NCBI GenBank assembly: GCA_016234935.1
Contig: JACRNL010000015.1
Coordinates: 1 to 64,000 of the forward strand
Source of the DNA: Deltaproteobacteria bacterium
GTDB taxonomy: Bacteria > Desulfobacterota > GWC2-55-46
Direction of reading: 5' to 3'
Length of the DNA: 64,000 bases
The notes under the pieces were generated by a model. It ran no database searches, was not told where the DNA came from, and saw only the letters and a list, made by a program, of their open reading frames with translations. This document shows, piece after piece, positions 1 to 10,106 of the stretch (positions within the stretch are counted from its first letter, which is position 1; every line of letters starts with the position of its first letter). The position numbers and the translations under genes were made by a program.

Positions 1-102
1 CTTGCCTGAAGACCTCCGAAGGGGCTACGATGAATTTCTTCCGATATCAAGATAGCTTTTGAGTCTAAGTGATGGAGAGAATAACCATAGAAACCATGTG
101 TG

Positions 103-417
103 CTAATTCAAAACTGTCTCAACAGAGGGGTTCACCCCAGCAGTTTGAGCGATAATTGCCGCCTTTTGTGCCTTACGCACAGCGCCGGGGTTAATACCGG
201 CAGCCACCTGCTTTCTTGCATTGGCTCGCTTATCCCGCGCATCACTTAAGCTGACTTCCGGGTATGTGCCGAAAGAAAGAAGCTTCTCTTTGCCCTCGTA
301 GCGGTATCTGAACCGCCACCACTTTCCTCCGGCAGGCGTTACCAATAGGAACAGGCCATCGCCGTCTGCCAGCTTGTATGGCTTATCCTTAGGCTTTGCG
401 TTGCGTGTTTTTTGCAT
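103..417 (-). pseudogene. Truncated tyrosine-type phage integrase, N-terminal DUF4102/arm-binding domain only
   Basis: 104-aa ORF with integrase N-terminal motif (KLADGDGLFLLVTPAGGKWWRFRYRYEGKEKLLSFGTYPEVSLSDARDKR..); catalytic domain absent; lies just beyond the 3' end of ssrA. Confidence 0.85.
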
Positions 418-548
418 CGGTCAATGACATGGCGCTTACCTCGTTTTGGGGGTAACTGCTTTTTGCAGTGGGGGTAACAAGCCAAATGTTACCCCCAGTT
501 ACCCCAAATGTCAATAAACTTCGTTACACCGTGTTGGATGCTAAAAAG

Positions 549-577
549 CAAAAAGCCCGCGTTTTAGCGGGCTTTTT
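549..577 (-). terminator. Rho-independent terminator downstream of tmRNA
   Basis: AAAAAGCCCGC-GTTTTA-GCGGGCTTTTT inverted repeat with T/A tracts on both sides. Confidence 0.75.
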
Positions 578-608
578 ACACCTTCTTGGACTTTGAAGGA
601 TTTTCAAA

Positions 609-957
609 TGGTGGAGGCGGTGGGAATCGAACCCACGTCCGGGAACGCTTAGCCTAGGCATCTACATACTTATCCCGTAATCAGGTCTCGCTCATCAGCT
701 GCCCACGGGCAGGCGGCCAATGCGCCAGTCCAGTTGAATCTCGCCGACAGGTCCTTAGGACATAGCCCCGTCAGCCATCCTGCCCTTTGTCATCCTTTAA
801 GCCATGCAGGAGTAGGCGAAAAGGATGCTGGTCGACTTAGGCGGCCAGTGCGTAGTTCGTGTCGTTGCCGACTGTGTTTGTCTGCCTTTTTTACGGGGAG
901 CAAGCCCCGGTATGCTTCCCTCAGCATCGGTTCGTCCCGTCGAAGCCGGTCGCCCCC
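609..957 (-). ncRNA. ssrA: Transfer-messenger RNA (tmRNA)
   Basis: Minus-strand 5' end GGGGGCGACCGGCTTCGACGGG; 3' end GGGTTCGATTCCCACCGCCTCCACCA; internal tag ORF GGC AAC GAC ACG AAC TAC GCA CTG GCC GCC TAA (GNDTNYALAA*). Confidence 0.95.
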
Positions 958-1079
958 AGTCTTCGAACAATTTGGACGTATGTCAAAGAGGAACTTCTTA
1001 CATTAATATATATTACCATTTCCAAAGGAAAAAAACAAGTCCCGCGTTCAGATGCCACGGGCGGGTTTGGAACCCGCCC

Positions 1080-2261
1080 CTACGGACTGATGCCTTCCGC
1101 TTTATGCCTGGCGGCTATTTGGGCGGCCAGGGCATCAAGGGCCGCGAGGTCGTTTGCGGCGGGCTTGCCTTTTACTACAACCGGGCTGAGGAACTCGAGC
1201 TTCAGGTTGGCGAGCGTTGCCGTTATCTGCTCCGGCATCTTTCCTCCCCAGCCGTATGAGCCGATTATCGCCGCGAACTTCATCTTCGGCTTCAAGGCGT
1301 TTGCAAGGAACGCGGCGGAGATGACCTTCGGGTGCGCGCCGCCGAGAACAGTGGGCGAACCTATGACCATCGTGGCCGCGTCAACGAGCGCCATGGCGAA
1401 CCTTCCCGCGTCGGTCACGGCGAGGTTATGCCTCTCGGCCTGAATGCCTCTTTCGGAGAGCGCCTCAACAAGGCGCTCGACCATCGCCTCGGTGCTCCCG
1501 TGCATGGAGACGTAGGGCAGGATTACTGTATTGGCGAGCCTGTCGGAAACCCAATCCCGGTGGCACTGTACGATGAAGTCCGGGTCGCTGAGCACGGGGC
1601 CGTGGCTCGGCGCGATGATCTGCACGGGATACTTTTCAAACCGCTCTATATGCTTTTTTACGATGGCGCGGAAGGGCATCATCACCTCCGCGTAATACCT
1701 CTTGGACGCCTCGCGCACGCGCTGTTTGTCCGGCTCATATATCCCGGAGACCGCAAGGTGAGAGCCGAAGAGGTCGCAGGTGAAGAGCACCCTGTCTTCA
1801 TGCAGGTAAGTCGACATCGTCTCCGGCCAGTGAACCCACGGCGTGTGGATGAACTCAAGGGTCTTGTCGCCGAGTGAAAGTGTCTGGCCGTCATTGACCG
1901 TTACTATCCTGTCTTCCGGTATCCTCACGTGCTCCACAAGCATGGGCTTGCCCTTTGGCGAGGTTATTACCTTTGCCTGAGGATACTTTGCCATTACATT
2001 CGGCAGCGCCCCGGAGTGGTCCTGCTCCGCATGGTGCGCCACTATATAGTCAATCACCTTGACGCCATCGAGACATGACATCAGGACGTCCGCCTTGGAA
2101 GGGTCTACCGTGTCGAGCAGGGCCGTCTTTTCAGACCCTTTCACAAGATACGCGTTGTAGCTCGTGCCGTCCGGCAGGGGGATAAGCGCGTCAAAAAGCC
2201 TCCTGTCCCAATCAACCGCCCCAACAAAAAAAACGCCGTCTTTTATCTTTTTAGGCTGCAT
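1080..2261 (-). CDS. FprA-family A-type flavoprotein (metallo-beta-lactamase fold plus flavodoxin domain)
   Basis: HAEQDHSG, WVHWPETMSTYL, FTCDLFGSH motifs and flavodoxin-like C-terminus (LPYVSMHGSTEAMVERL). ORF extends to 2336, but the N-terminus likely starts at MQPKKIKDG. Confidence 0.85.
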   Translation of the reverse strand: MQPKKIKDGVFFVGAVDWDRRLFDALIPLPDGTSYNAYLVKGSEKTALLDTVDPSKADVLMSCLDGVKVIDYIVAHHAEQDHSGALPNVMAKYPQAKVITSPKGKPMLVEHVRIPEDRIVTVNDGQTLSLGDKTLEFIHTPWVHWPETMSTYLHEDRVLFTCDLFGSHLAVSGIYEPDKQRVREASKRYYAEVMMPFRAIVKKHIERFEKYPVQIIAPSHGPVLSDPDFIVQCHRDWVSDRLANTVILPYVSMHGSTEAMVERLVEALSERGIQAERHNLAVTDAGRFAMALVDAATMVIGSPTVLGGAHPKVISAAFLANALKPKMKFAAIIGSYGWGGKMPEQITATLANLKLEFLSPVVVKGKPAANDLAALDALAAQIAARHKAEGISP

Positions 2262-2432
2262 GATGAACCTCGCTGTCCACTCCCACATGCTCTCATCGCG
2301 TGTCCCCCGCTCCCCGATAGAGACATTTGAGGACATGTTAAAACGTGCGGGGGCAGGCTGAAGCTAAGTTGCTTTATCAAGTCTATCAAAATACCGTGAA
2401 AACGCAACTTGACGGATGACATCCGCTCTTTC

Positions 2433-2921
2433 CTACTCCTTCTTCCTCACCTTGACCGCCCTCGCCATTTCCTTTTGCGCATCTTTTTTCTTGAGGGAAT
2501 CCCTCTTGTCATAGGAGGTCTTGCCCTTTGCAAGGGCAAGCTCCACCTTGGCCCTGCCGCCTTTGAAGTACAGCTTCGTCGGGATGATAGTGTAGCCCTT
2601 TTCCCTGACCTTGCCCTGGAGGCGGGCTATTTCTTTTTTATGCAAAAGAAGTTTCCTTGTCCTCTCAGGGTCTATCCGGACAAAGCCGTCGGCCTGCAGA
2701 TAATGGCTTATGTGGACATTGAGCAGAAAGGCCTCTTCATTTATTATCCGCGCGTAGCTGTCCTTGAGGTTGGCCTTGCCCGCGCGAAGGGACTTGACCT
2801 CCGTGCCGGTCAGCATGACCCCTGCCTCGAAGGTCTCCTCGATGTGAAAGTCGTGGTATGCCTTCCTGTTCTGGCATATCAATTTTATGCCGGTATCTTT
2901 TGCTGGAGCGGTAGATGTCAT
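2433..2921 (-). CDS. smpB: SsrA-binding protein SmpB
   Basis: ICQNRKAYHDFHIEETFEAGVMLTGTEVKSLRAGKANLKDSYARI..KRDSLKKKDAQKEM; close to ssrA. Confidence 0.97.
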   Translation of the reverse strand: MTSTAPAKDTGIKLICQNRKAYHDFHIEETFEAGVMLTGTEVKSLRAGKANLKDSYARIINEEAFLLNVHISHYLQADGFVRIDPERTRKLLLHKKEIARLQGKVREKGYTIIPTKLYFKGGRAKVELALAKGKTSYDKRDSLKKKDAQKEMARAVKVRKKE

Positions 2922-3033
2922 CTGATTATTCTTGCCCTCGAATGCTCGTATCGGGGGTCGGGATGGTTGGCGCGATTGCCGTAACGACAGGGCCTTGAAA
3001 AGCCTGCCCTCGAATGCTTTATCGGGGGGCTGA

Positions 3034-3465
3034 TTACTCCACCCTTAAGACATGGGGCCTGTAGGATCTGTCCTTTTCGACGAATCTGCCGCAGAGCTTG
3101 ATGCCAAGGAAGGCGATGACAAGGAACACCGCGCCGAGGAGGCCTGAAACAAGGTCGGGATTTTGTCCGGGGAATATTCTTCTGGCCGCGATCTGCCCCA
3201 GCACGACCCCTGATATGAAGCAAAGCGCAGGAACAAGATACAGCAATAGACCGGCCTTTAAGACTGAGGCGCTTCCAACGGTGAACGCCACGCGCTCGCC
3301 GGGCTTTGCGCCCGCGGCGTTAAATGCCTCTATCAGCATATCGGCCCCCTGGCCGCTGATGCACGCGTCTTTTGAGGCGCACCCGTCGCAGGCAGTAGTC
3401 CTTTCAGCCCTTATCACCGCAATGTCGCCCTTGCACCGCACTACAACTCCATGCTCTTCTATCAT
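3034..3465 (-). CDS. RseC/MucC-family (SoxR-reducing system) membrane protein
   Basis: MIEEHGVVVRCKGDIAVIRAERTTACDGCASKDACISG plus two TM segments. Confidence 0.8.
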   Translation of the reverse strand: MIEEHGVVVRCKGDIAVIRAERTTACDGCASKDACISGQGADMLIEAFNAAGAKPGERVAFTVGSASVLKAGLLLYLVPALCFISGVVLGQIAARRIFPGQNPDLVSGLLGAVFLVIAFLGIKLCGRFVEKDRSYRPHVLRVE

Positions 3466-3521
3466 TATATTATCGTAACAGAGAAGAGGATTTTTTTCAA
3501 GGCGGCCGGCTTGCCGAAAAA

Positions 3522-3552
3522 AACCCTATCCCTTTTTTCCGGGGATAGGGCT
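3522..3552 (-). terminator. Rho-independent terminator downstream of MCP gene
   Basis: Minus strand GCCCTATCCCCGGAAAAAAGGGATAGGGTTTTTTT. Confidence 0.75.
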
Positions 3553-3573
3553 GGCTGTAATCCATACAAGGGC

Positions 3574-3635
3574 GCCGCAAAAACATGTCCCCGCAGGCTT
3601 TAAGCGGGGAAGCGGGGCTGAAGCCTCGCGCTACG
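3574..3635 (+). repeat. 62-bp dispersed repeat, copy 1 (family E)
   Basis: GCCGCAAAAACATGTCCCCGCAGGCTTTAAGCGGGGAAGCGGGGCTGAAGCCTCGCGCTACG; near-identical reverse complement at 52471-52532 (about 3 mismatches). Confidence 0.9.
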
Positions 3636-3645
3636 TTTCAGATTG

Positions 3646-5832
3646 CTAAACGAAATCAGCCCCGGCCCTGCCCGGCATCGGCAGGACATTGCCGGCCTTT
3701 TCCCTCAGGGGTATCACCTTTTTGCCTGCAAGCGGCGCCGTCCTGAAGACCTCTACCATTGACTTAAGGTTGGTGGCAAGGCCGGATATCTCCTCGCTCG
3801 TGCGCGCTATCTGCTGTGCCCCCGCGGCGGTCTCAGCTATAACCGACGCCACGTTTTCTATGTCGCCGGTTATCTGCTCCGTCGCGGCGGACTGCTCTTC
3901 CGTGGCGGTGGATATGTGCTGCATCATGGAGGTCACGACGTCAACCTTTACGACGATGTCCTTGAGCGCCTCTCCTGCGGTGGCTGCGAGCTTCATTCCG
4001 TTTTCAACCGCCTTGACCTCGCTGGCCGTAGAGTCTATGGCCTTTGCGGTCTCATCCTGCATGGCCTTTATCATGCCGCCTATTTCTTTGGTGGCCTTCA
4101 TCGTTTTTTCAGCGAGCTTCCTCACCTCGTCTGCGACTACCGCGAATCCGCGGCCCTGATCCCCGGCCCTTGCGGCCTCTATGGCGGCGTTGAGGGCAAG
4201 TAGGTTGGTCTGGTCGGCTATGTCGTCTATGACGTTGACGATGTTGCCTATCTCCTTTGAGCGGCCTCCGAGCGTCGAGATTATTTTCTGGGATTCCCCC
4301 GCGGTGGCGGCTATCCCGTTCATGCTGCCGATGGTAACGGCGACTATCTCGCCGCCCTTGGAGGCCACGCCGCTTGCGAGCCTGGCGGCCTCGGCGGCGC
4401 CGGATACGTTTTTAGACACCTCTATAAGCGTTGCGTTCATCTCCTGCGAAGAGGTGGACACCTGAGCCGCCCTGTCGTTCTGTGCGGAGCTTCCGTGGGC
4501 TATCTGCGTGGCCGTGGCCGAGAGCTCCTCTGACGATGACGCAAGCTGGGCGACCGTGGCGTGTATCTCCTGGATAATGGCGTTGAACCTGTCTATCATC
4601 CTGTTGAAGGTCTCGGCCATCTGGCCGTTTTCGTCCTTTGAATTCACTTCCAGCTTTACGGTGAGATCTCCGCTTTTCTCTATGCGCGCCATCGTGCCGT
4701 TGAGGTAAAGCATGGGGGAGATAACCTTCGTTCGTATAACGGCTATGGCAAGGACGCCGATGACGATGATGACGCCCAGCGCCGCGAGGGAAAACAGCAT
4801 CTTCCATTTCGACGACAATAGGTCGGCCTCTACTTTTGCGTTGACCATCTTGCCGACGGCGGCGGACACGTCAAGGATGGTATTTATCGCGGCGCTGCTC
4901 CTGTCAATCCACTCTTTTCCGGATATCTGGTAGTCGCCTGTTGCGGCGTGCGCATAGACGCCCTTCCTTGTCTCATTGAAGCTGCCAAGAAAGACGTCTT
5001 CCATCACGGCTGCGCTCTTCATCACCTCCGGCCCGGCTAACCTCGAATCCTTGAGCTGCAGTATGCTCTTGAGGTTCAAATCCACGATTACCCTGTAGGT
5101 ATTGAGCTTTTCCATGGTCGCCGGGTCAATGGGCTTTTTCGCCGAGACGAAGCTGCCCACGGCGGCCCTTTCCCTGCCGGCGTACTCGCTGACGAGCCAG
5201 ACCGCCTGCTTTAGCTCTACGTTCATCCTCATGGCGTCCTGATGGGTGTCGCCCGATGAGCCTATCGCAAAGGCCGCAAGCCTTAAATTAGCGTTCGCGT
5301 CTATGAATGACGTGACGAGCTTGAACCACTCCTGCGGCGGGTAATTCTTCACCTTTTCGTTGAAGTTCGCATCCGCCGTCTTCCTGCCAGTCACTATCTC
5401 GGAATACGCTGCTTTTGATCTGTTTATCGCGTTGCCGAGCATGCTGTTGTCCCTGCTGTTTCCTGAGAGTTTTTCCGCCATGACAAGGGCTTTCGAGAAG
5501 GCCGCATCGCCCTTTGTCCGCGCCTCGATAATCTTCTCGACCAAAGAGCTGTCCACGATATCGCCTGACGATATGGCGATCGCCGTCATGCCGCGCTCCT
5601 TGGCCTCAAAGCCCGATGCGTCAAGAAGTAGGTCGGACAGCTCGTTTGCCATGCCGATGCGCTTTATATCCGAGGATTCGCTGTATGTATTTGAAAAGTC
5701 CTTGAAGGATTCTATGGTCAGGATAACAACCAAAAGGCCGACGACTCCTATGAGGAAGTTCTTGATGCTGATGTTCTTAAGCAGGTTCACGATGCGCCTC
5801 CGGGGGCTGACAGGTTTTACTTTTAAAGACAA
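3646..5832 (-). CDS. Methyl-accepting chemotaxis protein (possible NIT-like sensor region, HAMP, signalling domain)
   Basis: [42 protein letters not shown] hairpin; two TM segments; [11 protein letters not shown] in N-terminal sensor. Confidence 0.95.
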   Translation of the reverse strand: MSLKVKPVSPRRRIVNLLKNISIKNFLIGVVGLLVVILTIESFKDFSNTYSESSDIKRIGMANELSDLLLDASGFEAKERGMTAIAISSGDIVDSSLVEKIIEARTKGDAAFSKALVMAEKLSGNSRDNSMLGNAINRSKAAYSEIVTGRKTADANFNEKVKNYPPQEWFKLVTSFIDANANLRLAAFAIGSSGDTHQDAMRMNVELKQAVWLVSEYAGRERAAVGSFVSAKKPIDPATMEKLNTYRVIVDLNLKSILQLKDSRLAGPEVMKSAAVMEDVFLGSFNETRKGVYAHAATGDYQISGKEWIDRSSAAINTILDVSAAVGKMVNAKVEADLLSSKWKMLFSLAALGVIIVIGVLAIAVIRTKVISPMLYLNGTMARIEKSGDLTVKLEVNSKDENGQMAETFNRMIDRFNAIIQEIHATVAQLASSSEELSATATQIAHGSSAQNDRAAQVSTSSQEMNATLIEVSKNVSGAAEAARLASGVASKGGEIVAVTIGSMNGIAATAGESQKIISTLGGRSKEIGNIVNVIDDIADQTNLLALNAAIEAARAGDQGRGFAVVADEVRKLAEKTMKATKEIGGMIKAMQDETAKAIDSTASEVKAVENGMKLAATAGEALKDIVVKVDVVTSMMQHISTATEEQSAATEQITGDIENVASVIAETAAGAQQIARTSEEISGLATNLKSMVEVFRTAPLAGKKVIPLREKAGNVLPMPGRAGADFV

Positions 5833-5985
5833 GACCGGGCGGATACAATCAGGATGGAATATTATTACATGTATTTTGTTTTTTACAAGAAATTTATTCC
5901 AATAAAGATGTGAAACTTAAAGCCCCGCCCAATATACTTCGTCAACCGGTGAATGCATAGACAGCTTATTTATACCGGCTGCCGG

Positions 5986-7455
5986 TCAGATACGCTCAAA
6001 GTCGTCGTCCAGCCGCACGATGTCGTCCTCTCCGACATACTCGCCGCACTGCACTTCTATAATCTCAAGCGGAGCGTCCCCTGCGTTCTCTATCCTGTGT
6101 TTGACGCCCCTTGGGATATAGGTGCTCTGGTTTATCCCTATCTCGATGGTCTCTTCGCCCCTCTGGATGCGGGCAGCGCCGGTTATCACCACCCAGTGTT
6201 CGCTCCTTTTGGCGTGCGACTGCAGGCTGAGCCGCCTGTGAGGCTCGACCCGTATCTTTTTTATCTTGTAGCCGTCGCCATGCTCAAGCAGGGTGTAGGA
6301 CCCCCAGGGCCGTTCAACGGTCCTGTGCACCTCGTGCTCTGCGAAGCCTTTCTTTTTGAGTATCCCGACGATTTCCTTGACCTCCTGCGCCCTGTCCTTC
6401 GGACATACGAGAGTCGCGTCGGGCGTGTCAACGAGTATGACGTCTTTTAGCCCGATGGTTGCAACGACCCTGTTACAGCCGATGATTATGGAATTAGAGC
6501 TCCCGATGTCTATGACCCGACCTTTAACGATATTACCGTGCTCGTCGGGCTGGAGTATATCGGCAAAGGAAGACCAGCTCCCCATGTCGGACCATCGGAA
6601 GCTGGCAGGGAATACCACGACGTCATCGGCCTTCTCAAGGATGCCGTGGTCAATGGAGACGGCCGTTATTTCATTATACGCCTCGAACTCGTCTTTGCCC
6701 GCGTGGATACCGGCTATGCCCCTGTAGACGTCAGGCAGATGCTTTTGAAGCTCCTCAAGGATGCGGGAGGCCTTCCAGAGGAATATGCCGCTGTTCCAAT
6801 AGTACCCGCCTTCTCTCAGATACCGGCGCGCCCTTTTTATGTCCGGCTTTTCAACAAACCGTTCGACAGGCCGCACAATAAAGCCCTTTATCTTTCTCGC
6901 GCCTGCCTTGCCGGCCTTTATGTACCCATAGCCGGTCTCAGGATGTGTCGGGACTATCCCGAAGGTGACGAGGTGGCCTTCCCTTGCCGCCTGGGCCGCC
7001 GCGTCAAGGGCTGTCCTGAAAGGCTTGCCGTCCTCGATTATATGATCCGCGGGCAAGACCGCCATGACCGCGTCCGGGTCGTTATTATATATCCGCATGG
7101 CCGCAAGTCCTATCGCGGGCGCAGTATTCCTGCCCATCGGCTCGACTATGTAGCCCGGAGAGAATGCCTTACCATCGTACGAGAGATGTATCCGTATTAT
7201 CTCCGCCTGCTTTGAGTTGGTGACGATATAGACCCTGTTTGAAGGTATAAGCGGCTCGAGCCTTCTGAGCGTGGATTTCAGCATGGACTCGTCCCCGACT
7301 ACCTTTAAAAGCTGTTTTGGCGTGGTTTCACGGCTTAAGGGCCAGAACCTGCTCCCTATGCCTCCGGCAAGTATCGCCGCGTAAAGCATGCCGTCTTTTT
7401 CAGGTTTTTTTTGCGTGACGGCTGTCTTTTCCAATTTGGTTGTCCTGGTCTTCAT
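5986..7455 (-). CDS. manC: Mannose-1-phosphate guanylyltransferase / mannose-6-phosphate isomerase
   Basis: AILAGGIGSRFWPLSRETTPKQLL; FVEKPD; cupin C-terminus VERPWGSYTLLEHGDGYKIKKIRVEPHRRLSLQSHAKRSEHWVVI. Confidence 0.93.
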   Translation of the reverse strand: MKTRTTKLEKTAVTQKKPEKDGMLYAAILAGGIGSRFWPLSRETTPKQLLKVVGDESMLKSTLRRLEPLIPSNRVYIVTNSKQAEIIRIHLSYDGKAFSPGYIVEPMGRNTAPAIGLAAMRIYNNDPDAVMAVLPADHIIEDGKPFRTALDAAAQAAREGHLVTFGIVPTHPETGYGYIKAGKAGARKIKGFIVRPVERFVEKPDIKRARRYLREGGYYWNSGIFLWKASRILEELQKHLPDVYRGIAGIHAGKDEFEAYNEITAVSIDHGILEKADDVVVFPASFRWSDMGSWSSFADILQPDEHGNIVKGRVIDIGSSNSIIIGCNRVVATIGLKDVILVDTPDATLVCPKDRAQEVKEIVGILKKKGFAEHEVHRTVERPWGSYTLLEHGDGYKIKKIRVEPHRRLSLQSHAKRSEHWVVITGAARIQRGEETIEIGINQSTYIPRGVKHRIENAGDAPLEIIEVQCGEYVGEDDIVRLDDDFERI

Positions 7456-7615
7456 ATTAGCCGGGTGTTGTAAAGCGGTCTTTTTTTAAGGCAGGCTGTC
7501 ATACACCAAATATCGTTGTCCAGATTTTGGAGAGTATTGCAGTTTATAGGGTTGGCTCCATCCAGCAAAATGTCAGCTACCCACCACCCTCCTGCGCTGC
7601 TTAATTTCCGCATAC

Positions 7616-8542
7616 CTAAAGGCACTTGGACAGGTAATCCATCGTCCTTCTCAATCCGTCCTCTAACCGCACCTGCGGGCTCCATCCAAGTTCCCTCTTC
7701 GCCCTCGATATGTCAAGCACGTTTACCGGCACGTCGAAGGAGCGGGCCGGGGCAAATCTTACGGAAATTGGCCGGCCTGTCACTTTCTCTATGTGGCGAA
7801 TAAGATCAAGCAGGGACGTCCCCTCTCCGCTCCCTATATTAAAGATCCTTTCCGCGCCTCCATATCCCGCCGCCGCCATGACCGCACCGGAGACATCGGA
7901 CACATGGATATAATCCCTCGTGACCGAACCGTCGCCCCATATCTCAATGGGCTCATTTTTAATTGCCTTATAGAGGAAGACCGTCACGGCGCCCTGAGAG
8001 GAAGCCGGCCGTTGGCGTTCACCGTAAGGGTTTGATATCCTGAGGATAGCGTAATCGAGCCCGTGGAGGTGATTATATAGTTTCAGGTATTTCTCTATGG
8101 AAAGTTTCTGTATCCCATACGAGCAAAGCGGCTCCGTGGAGTGGGTCTCAGGGATAGGGGTTACTGTCGGCATCCCGTATATTGTCCCTCCGGATGAAAG
8201 GAATATGACCTTCTTCACGCCATCTTTTTTAGCCGCATCAAGAAGATGCAGGGTCGAGATAAGGTTTGAGGATATATCGTATACGGGATTTTCGTTTGAG
8301 CTTTTCGGCAAGGTCGTGCAGAGGGAGTGAACTATGATATCCACGCCAACTACCGCATCCTTCACGTGGGCTTCGTTAATAAAGTCTCCCTCGACCCATT
8401 CCACATGCGGAAGAATGTGTCTAACGCTATCCTTTGCGACAGATTCTTTTTCAAATATTCGCACGGCATGGCCGGCCTTGATAAACGCCTCCGTGATGTG
8501 CGAACCTATGAATCCGCCGCCGCCAAGCACAAGGATTTTCAT
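7616..8542 (-). CDS. NAD-dependent epimerase/dehydratase (UDP-glucose 4-epimerase-like)
   Basis: ILVLGGGGFIGSHI; YGIQKLSIEKYL; extended SDR. Confidence 0.88.
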   Translation of the reverse strand: MKILVLGGGGFIGSHITEAFIKAGHAVRIFEKESVAKDSVRHILPHVEWVEGDFINEAHVKDAVVGVDIIVHSLCTTLPKSSNENPVYDISSNLISTLHLLDAAKKDGVKKVIFLSSGGTIYGMPTVTPIPETHSTEPLCSYGIQKLSIEKYLKLYNHLHGLDYAILRISNPYGERQRPASSQGAVTVFLYKAIKNEPIEIWGDGSVTRDYIHVSDVSGAVMAAAGYGGAERIFNIGSGEGTSLLDLIRHIEKVTGRPISVRFAPARSFDVPVNVLDISRAKRELGWSPQVRLEDGLRRTMDYLSKCL

Positions 8543-9909
8543 GGCTGCTTTCTCCTTAACGCAAGGATCTCATTATACGTCTTTTCAAGCTCATCGACAT
8601 AGCCTGATATGGAACACGGGGGCGTTATGTTCTTCGCAAGCCCTTCAAGAAGACCTTTCTCATCAACGAGCCTTTTTATAAGCAGGCTTAACCCTTTGAA
8701 ATCCCCTTTTTCAAAAAGGAGCCCGTCTTTCTCGTGGCGCACGACCTCAGACATGCCGCCGAGGTTTGTGGCTATCACCGGAGTCCCTGAAGCATTGGCG
8801 GAATATATCACAAGCGGGGTATTCTCGTACCAGATGGACGGAACCACCAGCACATCAAGCCCTGAGAAGACCTTGCCTATCTGATCATTCGAAAAATTGC
8901 CGAGGAACTCCACCCTATTGTCAGAACCCGCTAACCCCTTGAGCATTGCCACGTAATCAGGAAACTCATCTGTTTTTCCGTAGATCTTGACCTCTATGGG
9001 GAACTCTTTCGGAAGCAGGCCTACCGCTTTTAGGAGCACATGGGCGCCTTTGTGCTCGTAAAGGGTGCCCATAAATCCAATTCTCACCTTCGAATGCGGC
9101 TCTTTAGCAGGCTGGTTTTCAAAAGGAGCCAGGTTCAGCCCATAGGGGATGAACCTTATTTTATTCCGGTCAACTCCGTTTTTCACAAGGATCGTCTGCA
9201 TAAACACCGTCGGCGCAAGTATCCTGTCAACCTCGTTCAACAGGCCGACAATGAATTCCTTCCGCCTAGATGCAGCCCTTAAATGCGATAGATTTTGATT
9301 CTTCCTGAACAAGCGCGGAATTCGGCTCATCAGGATTATCATGGACAGAAGCAGGGCGGGCATACTCCTGACCTTTTTCTTCATCGCTTCAGGCTGCGAT
9401 ATCTCTACTCTGTGGCGCAGGCAGTTGACGCTTAAAAAATCGGGGCCGGTGCAAAGGCTGTTGTCCTCCAGCCTCAACTGGCACGTCGGACAAATTGTCC
9501 AGAAATCAGTCGGCGTAAAAACAACCGGGATGTCAAGCTCACGGCAGACAGATATAAGAGAGGCTGAAAGCCTCATCATATGGAATGGATGGACGACGTC
9601 GGGCCTCGCCTTCTTTGCGTATTCCATGAAGTGTCCGGCGAACAGATGGTTGTCGTACTCGTATTCAAGCACGTCCTTGCCGCCGAGAGGGACATTGTAG
9701 CTGTGATTATATCTGTAAACGGGCAACCCGTTATACTCGTATCTGGTAACAGGCGTTTTCACCGCGGTGGCCGGGTCGGCGGGAAACCCCGTCCACACAT
9801 CCACCTCGTGACCTCTCCTTTGGAGCTCCTTTGCCGTCTCGTATGTCAGCACCTCGGTGCCGGCAGAGTATTCCGGCAGGAATTGATGGGTCGTTAAAAC
9901 TATTTTCAT
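8539..9909 (-). CDS. GT4-family glycosyltransferase
   Basis: FLPEYSAGTEVLTYETAKELQRRGHEV; IGFMGTLYEHKGAHVLLKAV; WYENTPLVIYSANASGTPVIATNLGGMSEVV. Confidence 0.88.
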   Translation of the reverse strand: MKIVLTTHQFLPEYSAGTEVLTYETAKELQRRGHEVDVWTGFPADPATAVKTPVTRYEYNGLPVYRYNHSYNVPLGGKDVLEYEYDNHLFAGHFMEYAKKARPDVVHPFHMMRLSASLISVCRELDIPVVFTPTDFWTICPTCQLRLEDNSLCTGPDFLSVNCLRHRVEISQPEAMKKKVRSMPALLLSMIILMSRIPRLFRKNQNLSHLRAASRRKEFIVGLLNEVDRILAPTVFMQTILVKNGVDRNKIRFIPYGLNLAPFENQPAKEPHSKVRIGFMGTLYEHKGAHVLLKAVGLLPKEFPIEVKIYGKTDEFPDYVAMLKGLAGSDNRVEFLGNFSNDQIGKVFSGLDVLVVPSIWYENTPLVIYSANASGTPVIATNLGGMSEVVRHEKDGLLFEKGDFKGLSLLIKRLVDEKGLLEGLAKNITPPCSISGYVDELEKTYNEILALRRKQP

Positions 9910-10106
9910 ATTGGATGCCAATAGTCTATTTTTTAAGTGTAAGCACAATGATATCCTGAAATTGATGAATAGCGCCGTGACTCGCTAAGTAATTCTCGCT
10001 TTTGCGCCCTGAGACATTCTGCATCAACAGCAATGACGGAAAGGGACTGACATAGTCCAGTCTTTAACCGGCATGCGGCAACCCAGTTCGTAATCCATAT
10101 CGTTCA

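Noticed and set aside
734-1443. Plus-strand ORFs of 90-194 aa over ssrA and the FprA gene
   Set aside because: Overlap the tmRNA and an antisense gene; not protein-like.
2918-3236. Small minus-strand ORFs between rseC and smpB
   Set aside because: Alternative frames of rseC plus family-A repeat DNA.
6538-7215. 225-aa plus-strand ORF (and similar ORFs at 11852-12568, 21228-21935, 55727-56428, 61861-62703)
   Set aside because: All lie opposite confident CDSs and show no domain signature.
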